A stretch of DNA of 64,000 nt from Chrysemys picta bellii (lineage: Eukaryota > Chordata > Testudines > Emydidae), in assembly GCF_011386835.1 (NCBI RefSeq), contig NC_088800.1, positions 13,230,572 through 13,294,571 of the forward strand, written 5' to 3'. The position numbers and the translations under genes are program-made. A model generated the notes under the pieces. That model was not told where the DNA came from and made no database searches. It saw nothing but the letters and a program-made list of their open reading frames with translations. Numbering within the stretch: position 1 is the stretch's first letter; every line of letters starts with the position of its first letter. Below are positions 45,617 to 55,928 of this stretch, piece by piece.

Positions 45617-45937
45617 CAGTGGTTCTCAAACTGGGGCCACTGCTTGTGTAGAGAAAGCCCCTGGCGGGCCGGGCCGGTTTGTTTACCTGCCGGGTCCGCA
45701 GGTTCAGTCGATCACAGCTTCCACTGGCCGTGGTTCGCTGCTCCAGGCCAAAAGGGGCTGCGGGAAGCGGCAGACAGCAAATCCCTTGCCCCGCAGCCCC
45801 CACTGGCCTGGAGTGGCGAACTCCGGCCAGTGGAAGCCGCGATCGGCTGAACCTGCGGACCCGGCAGGTAAACAAACCGGCCCGGCCCGCCAGGGGCTTT
45901 CCCTACACAAGCGGCAGCCCCAGTTTGAGAACCACTG
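45617..45937. mobile_element. Foldback hAT MITE inside the LTR
   Basis: Flanks TTTTATTG (45609-45616) and TTTTAGTG (45938-45945) match at 7 of 8. The ends CAGTGGTTCTCAAACTGGGG and CCCCAGTTTGAGAACCACTG are exact inverted copies. Confidence 0.92.
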
Positions 45938-46300
45938 TTTTAGTGTTTTATCTGAAGCGTTTGGGAAACTCCATTTAGGGTGGCCAGTTGGGTGCATATT
46001 ATTTCTATTAAACAGCTAAGAGACTTTATGTAAACTTGTATTGTCCAGGAGAAGGCTAGGCAGTGCAGGACAGACATTTCTGGGGGAAATCTAAGGCTGC
46101 AGTATAAGCAAGGCTGGTAAGTGCGATAGGTGTAGCTGGCTGGCTACAGCACACACACAGACATTGCTGGGAGTGATTTGGAGGCTGTCTGTGAGCTGTC
46201 CAGGCTGGAGGCTACAGCAGCAAAGCGCTGCAAAGGGCATCCCAGGTTACACAGCAGAGGTGGCCCAGCTACTCGTTAGTCTAGATTGTACCCTGGGACT

Positions 46301-47275
46301 GGAGGCTCTGCATTCTCGGCTCACAACAGGTACAGACTGGGAGGCCTGGTCTGGAAACTCCCAGCAAAATTACACTGGAGCAAAAATGGAAGAAAAGTGG
46401 GAATTTTTTGGAGAGGAGGGAAAAATACTTCCTATTTTCCCACCAACCCGCTCTTAAAAAACCAATCACATAAGTATCTAAAGGGCTCATACATACAGCC
46501 TGGGGCCAGACTTCAGGTTCTGCATGGAATGAACGAACCAGGTGTTTGTCTACCCCAACCCAGGCTTGGGAAAAGCTTGATTTTTATATACCTGGCTCTG
46601 CAGGCCAACCACTCCCTCCTGACTCTGCCAGATAAACAGGCTTCAGACACAAACATCTGCTTGTAAAGCGGCAGCAAGCGGCAGCCACTGCTTATCCTGC
46701 CTTTGCAATCCAGTGGAGGCAAATGAGTTTCCACATGAGACACTGTCAAAAATTCACTGTGACTTGGTCACTTTAGTAATGACAAGATGCTCAGCTGCTC
46801 TACAACTACATAAGGCCTTGCCCAGAGAGGGGGTTAGCTACAGTATTTTAGGAATGGTCCATTTTTTAAATTGACCCTATGTAGCCACGCCCTGGGCAAC
46901 TTTTATTAAGCGTTTGCAGGTTTTTGAACTGTGGTTTCTAAAGGCCCGAGAGTTCAAACAGGTCAGTCTAAAATAGCCAGCGTGCAAACACAGCAATGTC
47001 CGTGCACAAGGAATTACAATCGGCCTCACTAGAAGATGAAACGGACTACGCTGCTTCACTGCCCCCAGCAGAGAGAGACGAGAAGGGATGAACAGTAAAT
47101 TACATTTTATAAATGCTTGTAATCTAAGATGTAATTAAATAACCTCGGGAAGGAATTGTTACAGATATGAATCTCATTATGACTGAGATCCATTAAATTA
47201 TAGCATAGCTTTTGAATTGGTACATAGAGGGCTCCTCACACAGGACAGATCAATTGGAGAGAGAGACTTCTGTTC
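46301..47275. other. Intergenic, no gene seen
   Basis: About 1 kb. I recognise no repeat or gene in it. Confidence 0.55.
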
Positions 47276-47283
47276 CTATACAT

Positions 47284-47618
47284 CAGGGGTCGGCAACATT
47301 CGGCACACGGCTCACCAGGGTAAGTACCCTGGCGGGCCGGGCCAGTTTTATTTACCTGCTGACACGGCAGTTCGGCCGATCGCGGCCCCCACTGGCCGCG
47401 GGTCGCCGTCCCGGGACAATGGGGGCGGTGAGAAGCCGTGGCCAGCACATCGCTCGCCCGTGCCGCTTCTCGCCGCCCCTATTGGCCTGGGACAGCGAAC
47501 CGCGGCCAGTGGGGGCCGCGATTGGCCGAACCTGCCGCTTCAGCAGGTAAATAAAACTGGCCCGGCCCGCCAGGGTGCTTACCCTGGCGAGCCACGTGCC
47601 GAACGTTGCCGATCCCTG
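47284..47618. mobile_element. Foldback hAT MITE (CAGGGGTCGGC ends)
   Basis: An exact 8-bp duplication CTATACAT flanks it (47276-47283 and 47619-47626). It belongs with the copy at 35830 by its ends and its 'ctggcgagccacgtgccga' subterminal block. Confidence 0.94.
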
Positions 47619-47743
47619 CTATACATTCTCTCCTTTCAGTGTTACCCACTGATAGAGGAGCAAAGTTCTCCTTATTTGGTGTTGCGTTAATGTTAACTGC
47701 TCAGCTTGATTTCCATTTCTATTACAGCACATTTCTATTAAGC

Positions 47744-48076
47744 CAATGTTTCCCAAACTTGGGACGCCGCTTGCGTAAGGAAAGCCCCTGGCGGGCTGGG
47801 CCGGTTTGTTTACCAGCCGCGTCCGCAGGTCCGGCCGATCGCGGCTCTCACTGGACGCGGTTCGCTGCTCCAGGCCAATGGGAGCTGCTGGAAGCGGCGC
47901 GGGCTGAGGGATGTACTGGCTGCCGCTTCCAGCAGCCCCCATTGACCTGGAGCAGCGAACCGCGGCCAGTGGGAGCCGCGATCGGCCGGACCTGCGGACG
48001 CGGCAGGTAAACAAACGGGCCCGGCCCGCCAGGGGCTTTCCCTAAACAAGCGGCGGCCCCAGTTTGGGAAACACTG
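47744..48076. mobile_element. Foldback hAT MITE (CAATGTTTCCC ends)
   Basis: An exact 8-bp duplication TATTAAGC flanks it (47736-47743 and 48077-48084). The arms are about 155 bases each around a short GC-rich loop. It lies only 125 bases from the previous element. Confidence 0.94.
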
Positions 48077-48084
48077 TATTAAGC

Positions 48085-51000
48085 GGTTAACCCAGCTCCT
48101 GATTTGCATTTATACTGGAGGTTTTGGGAGTTTGCATTTGCCTCTTTGCATTGATTCTGCTAGTCATGAGCTGATTCCCATAGAAGTGCCAAAAGTTGGC
48201 TAAGCCAATTTTATGTTGTCTTATTCTGTGTGTTTAATGCAGAAAATGTCCATAAATATAATAAGGGGCCGGTGGGAGAGGAAAGGTGAGAGTTTTGTCT
48301 TAAAAGAAGTACTTGATTAAATCTCATCTGAGACACCAAATGGGAAGAGGGTGGATTGCCATGCTTACATAGCTCCTCCCACACAGCACGGACAAAAGTC
48401 TGGTATTTCATGGGTCACTGACCCTTGGAGGCACACACATCAGCTGGAGGGCTCTGCGGTGGGAGAGATTAGGCTTTTGCTTTTTAAGCTGCTACTCATG
48501 GTTGATCCCTGGAATTACGGCTTGCGATCAGCACTAAATTATTGTCACACTGTATTCTTGGAGGGGGCACGGAGATCCTCATTGAAAGGTAGGCTGATGC
48601 CAACCACGTGGGGCTTAAACATGGCCAAATTGGAGGCCAAGCCTTCTGCAGGAAACAATTCATTGTTGTTATGTTTGTTACATTTTAAATTAAAGCAGGG
48701 TTGGCGCTTTTGGGCCAGGCTTTTTCAGGGAGCTTTTCAAACGTATAAAGGGCCATTAGGTACCCAAGTCCCACTGTGAGTTAGGTGCCTAACTTCCATT
48801 TGTGCCTTTGAAAAAACTCCCATTTGTGTGTCGGCACCTTCCAGCTCTTAACACGGGGTTAAAACGCCTGGTGCTGGTGCTTTACAAACCCATGGGTTTG
48901 ATTTCTGGGCTTGGTCTCACGCCCCTGGATCAACAGTGTTTGACAGTGGAGGAAGCACATTGTGTCCCTGTAGGGTCACTCAAAACCACCCCTCTAGACG
49001 AATAAGGGGTGGTACTGATGGACTCCTTGCTATGCTTTCCTTGCTCCGAGTGGAGGGGACTGCAAGGATGGATTGTGAGAAAATCCTCAGGGCTCCAACC
49101 AGGATCACAGGGAAACCTTCTAGACAAATAAGAATTAGCAGCCAAAGATGGCAAAAGTTCCATTTGGCCTCTAAAGGGCAAGCACGGCTTACCCTTTGGT
49201 TTGGTACGTACCAGGGTGGAGAGAGAAGGGCCAGGGGGTAGGTGCTTCTTATTGAGAACTCTGGTCCATGGGACTGCATACAGGGCAGTAGCAATCAAAC
49301 CCCTGCTATGAGGTACAGCAGAGAGGGGACTGGGCCAAAACACTCCACAAGTTCAAAAGGATTAAAAGTCTATGGGTGGCAGGTTCCTCCCAAGACGGAA
49401 AAAACAGGAAGTGCCTCTGAACAGAGCTTTCCGAAGAGAATGGGTCAGATTCTCTGGCCTGGCCTGCCCCGGCGGAGCAAAGGGAGTGGAATGCAGCTGG
49501 CTCTTCCTTGCACTTCCCAGTGAGCCAGAAGAACCAGCCCCTCATCACCCCCAGCCACCCTCTGCTTCTCCCAGTGTAGAGAATGGATCAGGGAGTGGGA
49601 GGAATTCAGAGCGGGTACAGCAGAAGAATGCTGCATTCTGGCTGTCCCTGCTTGGTGGATGGTCCTTAGGGGGCCCAGCCAGCTGGCTTACTTTACACCC
49701 CAGCTCTCCTAATCTACACTGGGGCTGGGGACAGCACAGAATCCCATATTCAGGAAGCTGCAACTGACCCCCACGAACCCCCCAACGTTCGCAGTGGGAA
49801 TACAGACCAATACATGTAATGTCCTCTCCAGATTCCTAACAGCATTTGGGATCAACCAAATTAGAGACCAGTTCCCAGAGCACCCTTCTCAGCTTTTGCC
49901 CAGGGCCCAGTATAGGTCAGGGCAAAGTGTACTGTGGGGTGCACTGTGGGGTACACATGCAGGGCAAACCTTTTCCAGAATGGGCTTCACTCTCAACTCT
50001 CAGTGTGCTTTGATTTAAGGAGCTGTCAGACACCCAGGACAGAGGACGCAACAACAAATTAGTTTAAAAAATAATGGGCTGAAAAAGCTAAAATATATCA
50101 GGGACAGGGACACCTGGTTAGCATGCCTGTGCTTTTAAATGTCTTATTTCTTTGGGTTACTAATAATCCATCAGAGGTTAGCCAAAACCCTTTAATTCTC
50201 TACATTGAATTTACAGTGGCTCTTTGCAGATCACTCATCTTGAATAATGTGGCCGTGCTAGTCATTTTCACTTCCTGGTTTTCATGCACTAGTTCGAGAT
50301 TGCAGACAACTGGGGAATGTTTAAACCTAAAAACTGTTCTGTCTAGAAAGTTTTAAATTGAATAAAAAAATAATCACAAAGAAAACTGTTAGTGGGTTTG
50401 GCGCATGCAGGGCATAAACTCCCTATCCCTTGCAAAGATCCAGAGACTTGAGCAAAATTGAATTCAGTAGACGAAGCATCACAGTCCAGCCAATGCAATC
50501 CCTAGCCCCATTCCCACTTGGGTGGCTGGCATGGAGGTTTACTGTTCACTAGCTCACTGAGAAAATTAATTTTCAGCTCTAGGATGGCTCTTGAGGGGAG
50601 GCCCCATTGCCCCGAGCTGAAAATGATGGAGTCCTCATACTCTTTGCTGCGATATTTAATAGCCGAGTGGCAGTTAATTACATTACTGAGCCACCGCGAC
50701 AGATGCTAGGCAACCCGTGAGAAGGGTATTTGGAAAAGCCATTATCATTCAGCGCAGGGAATGCACAGTACAATCCCATGTTAACCCCTCACATCCTTGC
50801 TGTGCCCTACAAAATGGTGCAGCCGGGTCAAAGCCAGACACGTCTCAGAATCCTACAGCAACTCGGTGTTTTGGGTGCTTTTTCCATCATGCACCAAATG
50901 TCTATGAAAAGCAGGCAGCGGGCAAGTGGGGCAGCAATGCCAGCAGCTCCTTTGATGCCAGCTGTACAGGCAGAAGAAGTTGAAGGGGAAACCCTGGAAG

Positions 51001-51986
51001 GCTGCTGTAATACCACCCTCTTGCATTTCCCCCCTGACGTGTCTGTGACACTAAGCGTCAGGGGGAAACAAGAGGGCGTTACAGTGTTTGGGCACCATTC
51101 TTCCCTCCAGGTGTAAAATGAAAGGAGGATTTCAGTGCAAATGAAGATCCTCTCTGGAGTCCCTCATCCACCTTCTTGGGATGAAAACCCTATAGAGGAA
51201 ATTTGCCAATCCCCCCAGGAGATGCTTCCAGGTTCTCTCATTTGGCTTTTAACAGGCTTCCAAACTCACATGCAGACCTCCCAGCGGTAGAGGAATCTGT
51301 GCAGTCAGGGCCAGAAGTGGTGCTTGATTTGCTGCAAAGGCAGCATTATTCCCCAGGGAGTGATGCCCAGATCAATACTTGGATCACGACACGCAATGGG
51401 AGAGATTTTAGGAAGTGCCACCTTTCACCGGGGAACTGCATCCTGGCACAGACTGAGCAGATGCCGATATACACAGGTTGGTGATTTTAAGGTTAAACCA
51501 TAGACCAAAATCTTGCCATCGGCATAGCAGCCAAATGGCCCACTGGAGATGAGTGGGTGGGAGCCAGCTGCCAGGCTTCCTGTCCAAGTTTCCACTGCCC
51601 CTCATTTCAAACAGTGCTTTCCCTGTTACTCAACCAACTGGGGAAAATAGCCTCAGAATGTACGTACCTGGGGTCAAATATCAACGTCTTTCACAGCCCG
51701 TCCCTGTATGCACACACAGCAGCGCAGCAAATGCATTTTTCTTCGGGTTATTACATTCCCTTCCCTCCCACTCATGTCTCACACAGGAGTCTGGTGGGTT
51801 TCAATTTGATAGGGAACCGCTCTGGTGACAAATTTACATCTGATCCCTGGAAATATGCCGTGGCTTCTGTGCTTCTCCTGCCTTATCCACTGAACGATAC
51901 ACACAATATAATTTGTTTTACCCCTCACTGACATCCATGCCCTCCCTCCCAGCATGCCAAGGGTTAAGTCATTTTAATACCTACTT
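48085..51986. other. Intergenic, repeat-poor, no gene seen
   Basis: About 3.9 kb without a recognised repeat, exon or RNA gene. The far end may include part of the KLHL25 3'UTR on the minus strand. Confidence 0.55.
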
Positions 51987-51994
51987 ATGAGCAT

Positions 51995-52372
51995 CAGGGC
52001 CGGCTCTGGCTTTTTTGCCGCCCTAGGCAAAAAAGCCCCCCGCTGCCCCCCGCCGCCCCCCTCCCCCCCCTCCAGCGCAGCAGGGGAAGGTGCCGAGCCC
52101 GGCCGCGGGCCCACAATCCCTGACCGTCCAGAGCGCCGGGGGGAGGGCGGCGAGCCCGCCGCAGCTCCGCTCTCCCCGGCAGCCAGAGTGCCGGGAGCAG
52201 GGCGGAGAGCCCGGATGGGGCTCTCCGCTCTCCCTGGCGGCCAGAGCGCCGGGGGGAGGGCGGCGAGCCCAGTCGCGGCCCGCTCTGGGGCCGGAGCACC
52301 CTGCCGCGCCGCCCCTCTCCAGACGCCGCCCCAAGCACATGCTTGGTGGGCTGGTGCCTGGAGCCGGCCCTG
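51995..52372. mobile_element. GC-rich hAT MITE, inverted relative of the 10923 copy
   Basis: Flanks ATGAGCAT (51987-51994) and ATCAGCAT (52373-52380) match at 7 of 8. It begins CAGGGCCGGCTCTGG and ends CCTGGAGCCGGCCCTG, the reverse arrangement of the copy at 10923-11287. Confidence 0.9.
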
Positions 52373-52380
52373 ATCAGCAT

Positions 52381-52840
52381 GAAACACTTACCCAGATGCT
52401 AGCAGAGGGACAGACTATCTATGCCGTTCTTAAGTGCTCATCACCACAGTGTCTACCCTACCAGAAGGTGTTGAATACAAGTACTATTAGAGACATGATT
52501 GAAACATATTCTCTGTCTTGCCCTGGGATACAAGTGGATGAGGTGCACTCTAAGCCTCCAAGATACTGAAGGGGCAAGCTTGAAATAATTATGGTATGAG
52601 AGCAGAGGGGTATCAACATACAATGCCCTGGGCCTGCTCAGCCTTCTATCCGTTTACACCTCTCTGTTTCAAATGTAAATACAGGGAAATGGTGGCATTC
52701 CCAGGAGCAAGTCTAGATCCAGCTGTCTTGACATGGGGTGTGGATGCAGATTTTAGGAGGTGGAGGTGAAGTATCAGGTTAAAAATATATATAATCTTAC
52801 CCGGTTAAGCTTCTGAATTCTGGGCCCAACCCAATGCCTC
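52381..52840 (-). other. Probable proximal KLHL25 3'UTR
   Basis: Directly downstream of the KLHL25 stop on the minus strand. No AATAAA is seen here on that strand, so the transcript probably runs further. A minus-strand ATTAAA at 51973-51978 lies just beyond the hAT insertion. Confidence 0.45.
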
Positions 52841-54610
52841 TCAAGCTGGCAAGTGCTTCCATGTGCTGACGAAAGCCGTGGGGATGAGTGAGTACGGCAC
52901 TGTTGTTATACAGTTCCACGTGTCCGAGGTAGGGTCATAACAATCCAGCGTTTTACACCTCTGCGTCCCAAAGTAACCCCCCACCACGTAAAGCTTATTC
53001 CCCGAGGCCAAGGCGTGGCATGACATGCGCTTGGCAGTCATGTCCCCGATCCGCGTCCACTGGTCCGTTTCACAGTCGAAGCGGTAGGCGGACGCAGCTG
53101 TGAATTCAGTGTCCCCGCCCATGATGAAAATCTGGCTGCCTAGAACAGCGGCGGCAGTGTAGCGCCAAGGTTGGGGGCACTCTGCTTTGATCGCCCACCG
53201 GTTCACGACAGGATCATAGCACTGGACTTTGGACACCATGTCCCGGTGGATGCTGGTCCCGCCAAAGACAAAAAGCTTCAGCCGAGCACTGACCACTGCA
53301 GCGTTGCTGACTCCATCCCTTAGAGGGGCCACCATGGTCCATTTGTTGGAGGCAGGGTCATACTTCTCTACCTGCTTCAAGGAAACAGAGGGAGATGCCG
53401 GAAAGACACCAGCCACCGCCGTGTGCCCACCAACCACGTAGAGGCAGTTCTCCAGTTCAGCTGAGCCATGCCCAAACCTAGCTATCAGCATGGGAGCAGC
53501 TTTGGACCATTCCTCATGAACGGTGTCATACACCCAGACGTCTTTGGAGACCCCATTCTCTGAGCCCCGCCCGCCGGTGACATAGACTTTGCAGCCAATG
53601 GCACAGGCACTAAACTCTTTCCTTGGGCTTGGCAGGTCTGCTTTGGGGATGATCTCTTTTGCCTTTTGATCCACCTGGTAGATCTTATCACACATAAAGG
53701 TCTGCCCGCCCAGGATCAGCAAGGTGTGCCCGGCTTTGCGGGGCCTGGCACAGGGGCTGGTGACCACCCCGTCATTCTGGAGGATCTTCTTCTTGCAGTG
53801 CATGGCCTCGTCCATGATGAGCTTGTTCCTCTCATCTGCCATGATCAGGTCCTCGCACGCCATGGCTTCCTTGAGGCACTTGGAAGGCAACAAGGCCAGA
53901 CGCACATTCCTCAGCAGCTCTGGGAGATGCACCTTCCGTTTGTCCAAGTCATACTTCACCCACTGAATGATGGCCCTGAAGACCTTCTCCTCATCCTCTA
54001 TCTCCAGCTCGTCACTGGAGATCAGGTCCAGCAGGATGTCCTTGGAGAGGTTGTTGAAATCCTCGCTCTCGTGCACTGTTTCAAAGTTGACCAGGCACAT
54101 CCTCCAGGACAGCTCGTAGAGTCTGCGGCACTGATGAACGTCCGAGAGCAGCATCATGCCCAGGCAGTTGGAAGGGTAGAGGTTCTTCTCGAGGAACTCG
54201 GCCGCTGCGTCTCGGACGTCGTGGAACTGCAGCATGTCCCCAGCCTCCAGCAGGGACTCTGCGTTCTCCTCATTGATGATGATCTGGGAGGAGTACGCGA
54301 AGTCCAGCAGCAGCTCCAGCACCTCTGGGTGGAGGCTATCATGGAAATTCACCTCATCGTCCAGGCTCTCCCGCAGGCCGTTGCTGAACATGGCCTCGAA
54401 ATAGCTACTGGAGGCAGCCAGCACAGCACGATGGCAGGGGAAGGACCTGTTCCCGGCCCAGAGGGTGACGTCAGTGAACACGCAGCGCTTCCGGAAGGTG
54501 TTGAGATGGGACAGGACGCAGTCTGGGTGGGAGGTTTTGTGGAAAAGCAAGATGTTCATAGAGCCGGTGCTCGTTCGGGATTTACGGTTCTCGTGGACGC
54601 TGACCGACAT
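52841..54610 (-). CDS. KLHL25: KLHL25 (ENC2), BTB-BACK-Kelch CUL3 adaptor, complete
   Basis: The intact frame of 589 residues has the length of mammalian KLHL25. The family serves as substrate receptor for CUL3-RING ubiquitin ligases; known KLHL25 targets are the translation repressor 4E-BP1 and ATP-citrate lyase. The BTB domain is about residues 40-145 (FTDVTLWAG, CHRAVLAASS, YFEAMF). The BACK domain is about 150-255. Six Kelch blades follow from about 295, each marked by a double Gly (LILGGQ, YVTGGR, YVVGGH, FVFGGT, FIMGGD, YVVGGY). The C-terminus STWKHLPA is the family's own. The ATG at 54608-54610 has A at -3 and follows a splice acceptor by 20 bases. No intron interrupts the coding part. 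It converges on AKAP13 across about 27 kb. Confidence 0.98.
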   Translation of the reverse strand: MSVSVHENRKSRTSTGSMNILLFHKTSHPDCVLSHLNTFRKRCVFTDVTLWAGNRSFPCHRAVLAASSSYFEAMFSNGLRESLDDEVNFHDSLHPEVLELLLDFAYSSQIIINEENAESLLEAGDMLQFHDVRDAAAEFLEKNLYPSNCLGMMLLSDVHQCRRLYELSWRMCLVNFETVHESEDFNNLSKDILLDLISSDELEIEDEEKVFRAIIQWVKYDLDKRKVHLPELLRNVRLALLPSKCLKEAMACEDLIMADERNKLIMDEAMHCKKKILQNDGVVTSPCARPRKAGHTLLILGGQTFMCDKIYQVDQKAKEIIPKADLPSPRKEFSACAIGCKVYVTGGRGSENGVSKDVWVYDTVHEEWSKAAPMLIARFGHGSAELENCLYVVGGHTAVAGVFPASPSVSLKQVEKYDPASNKWTMVAPLRDGVSNAAVVSARLKLFVFGGTSIHRDMVSKVQCYDPVVNRWAIKAECPQPWRYTAAAVLGSQIFIMGGDTEFTAASAYRFDCETDQWTRIGDMTAKRMSCHALASGNKLYVVGGYFGTQRCKTLDCYDPTSDTWNCITTVPYSLIPTAFVSTWKHLPA

Positions 54611-54632
54611 GATGACAGCGGCACAGTCTGCT
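54611..54632 (-). other. KLHL25 5'UTR piece and splice acceptor
   Basis: On the minus strand a pyrimidine-rich tract ends in CCTTAG at 54631, then 20 untranslated bases precede the ATG. This shows an upstream non-coding exon spliced to the coding exon. Confidence 0.8.
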
Positions 54633-55350
54633 AAGGAGTGAACAGAAAATAAAAGAATTAGTGGTGCTTATAGATGAGAGAGACCGACAGCACTATCTAG
54701 AGCCAGCAGTAGAGAGTGGGCATCTTCTGTGCTAAATTCCCTCTCCCTATTGATCTGCCAACACACCTCAAACCTACTCTGGTGTCCCAGCACTGGGTCC
54801 TTCCCAATTCTGCCAGAGCTCCTGAGTCCTGACCTGCAGCACCCCCCAGATATTCCAGCCACAGAGCACCCTGTAAGTCTCGCTTATTCTTCTAAAATTT
54901 AATTTTGGGGAATAATGGCAGAAACAGAGAATTCTGCACTTTGGCATCAACAAGGAATAAGCGAAATGCAGCAACCAAAGCCCCAAACTAAATGGCAAAT
55001 TTTCTCAACAGCCCCTGGAGGGCAAACACATAAACCACGCAATGTTTATTTTTCCTTGTTAAAGAGAACAGTCTATTTAGGGTAAAGGGTTCTGGCCTGT
55101 TCTTGGCTCAGTTCATGTCATATTGGCTTCTGGTGGCGAGATTATTACAGGTTTAGGAAAGGCGATTGCAACCGTATTCATTTATGGGGTATCTAGCTAT
55201 TAGAGGGAACCAAAGATTTCAACAGATTTGGCAAAATCCTTCTAATTTTAGTTCCTGGCTGATGAGTCCCAGCAGACTCTTCCACATGACTCATCTACTT
55301 TGTAGAACAGGCAGGTTTCAGGGAATATGACAAAGCTCAGTGTCGACATT

Positions 55351-55529
55351 CCTGCTTGGGCTGGAACCCGGGCTCTGAGACCCGGTGAGGGGGATGGGGC
55401 TTAGAGCCTGGACTCCAGCCTGTGAGAACGTCTACACTGCTCTTTTTAGCCCCATAGTGCAAACCCAAGTCAGTTGACCCGGACTCTGAGACTCACTGCT
55501 GCTGGGTTTTTTGCAGTGTAGACATACCC
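55351..55529. mobile_element. Truncated MITE with GTGTAGACATACC end
   Basis: The right end 'ttgcagtgtagacatacc' and body 'gggctctgagacccggtgag' resemble the family at 1442-1691. The left end is missing. Confidence 0.5.
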
Positions 55530-55596
55530 ACAATGGCCTTTGGGGGAGAGAAATTGAGTTTGGACGATGGAATCTGAGAAGTTGCTTGGCCTAAAA

Positions 55597-55928
55597 CAGT
55601 GTTTCTCAAACAGGGGCTGCCGCTTGTGTAGGGAAAGCCCCTGGCGGGCCGGGCCGGTTTGTTTACCTGCCCCGTCTGCAGGTTCGGCCAATCGCGGCTC
55701 CCACTGGCCGCGGTTTGCTGCTCCAGGCCAATGGGAGCTGCTGGAAGCGGCGCGGGCCGAGGGACGTACTGGCCACCACTTCCAGCAGCTCCCATTGGCC
55801 TGGAGCAGCGAACCGCGGCCAGTGGGAGCCGCGATTGGCCGAACCTGCGGACGGGGCAGGTAAACAAACCGGCCTGGCCCGCCAGGGGCTTTCCCTATAC
55901 AAGCGGCGGCCCAGTTTGAGAAACACTG
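55597..55928. mobile_element. Foldback hAT MITE (CAGTGTTTCTC ends)
   Basis: It is 332 bases with inverted arms and the core 'cactggccgcggtttgctgc'. Flanks 'gcctaaaa' and 'gaactaaaa' give only an imperfect target duplication. Confidence 0.88.

Larger units (their letters stand above)
44630..46300 (+). mobile_element. Probable solo LTR, interrupted twice by hAT elements
   Basis: It starts TGTGACGGAATATACC and contains a TATA box (45319) and an AATAAA (45599), the layout of an LTR promoter and end. It matches a long turtle LTR as I remember it, ending near 'gtaccctggga' at 46296. Without the two hAT inserts it would be about 1.05 kb. I see no second LTR, gag, pol or env in the window. Confidence 0.6.

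Noticed and set aside
53666..54634. 322-codon plus-strand frame opposite KLHL25
   Set aside because: It is the antisense shadow of a conserved GC-rich coding exon, with His/Gln/Val-rich low-complexity content and no family match.
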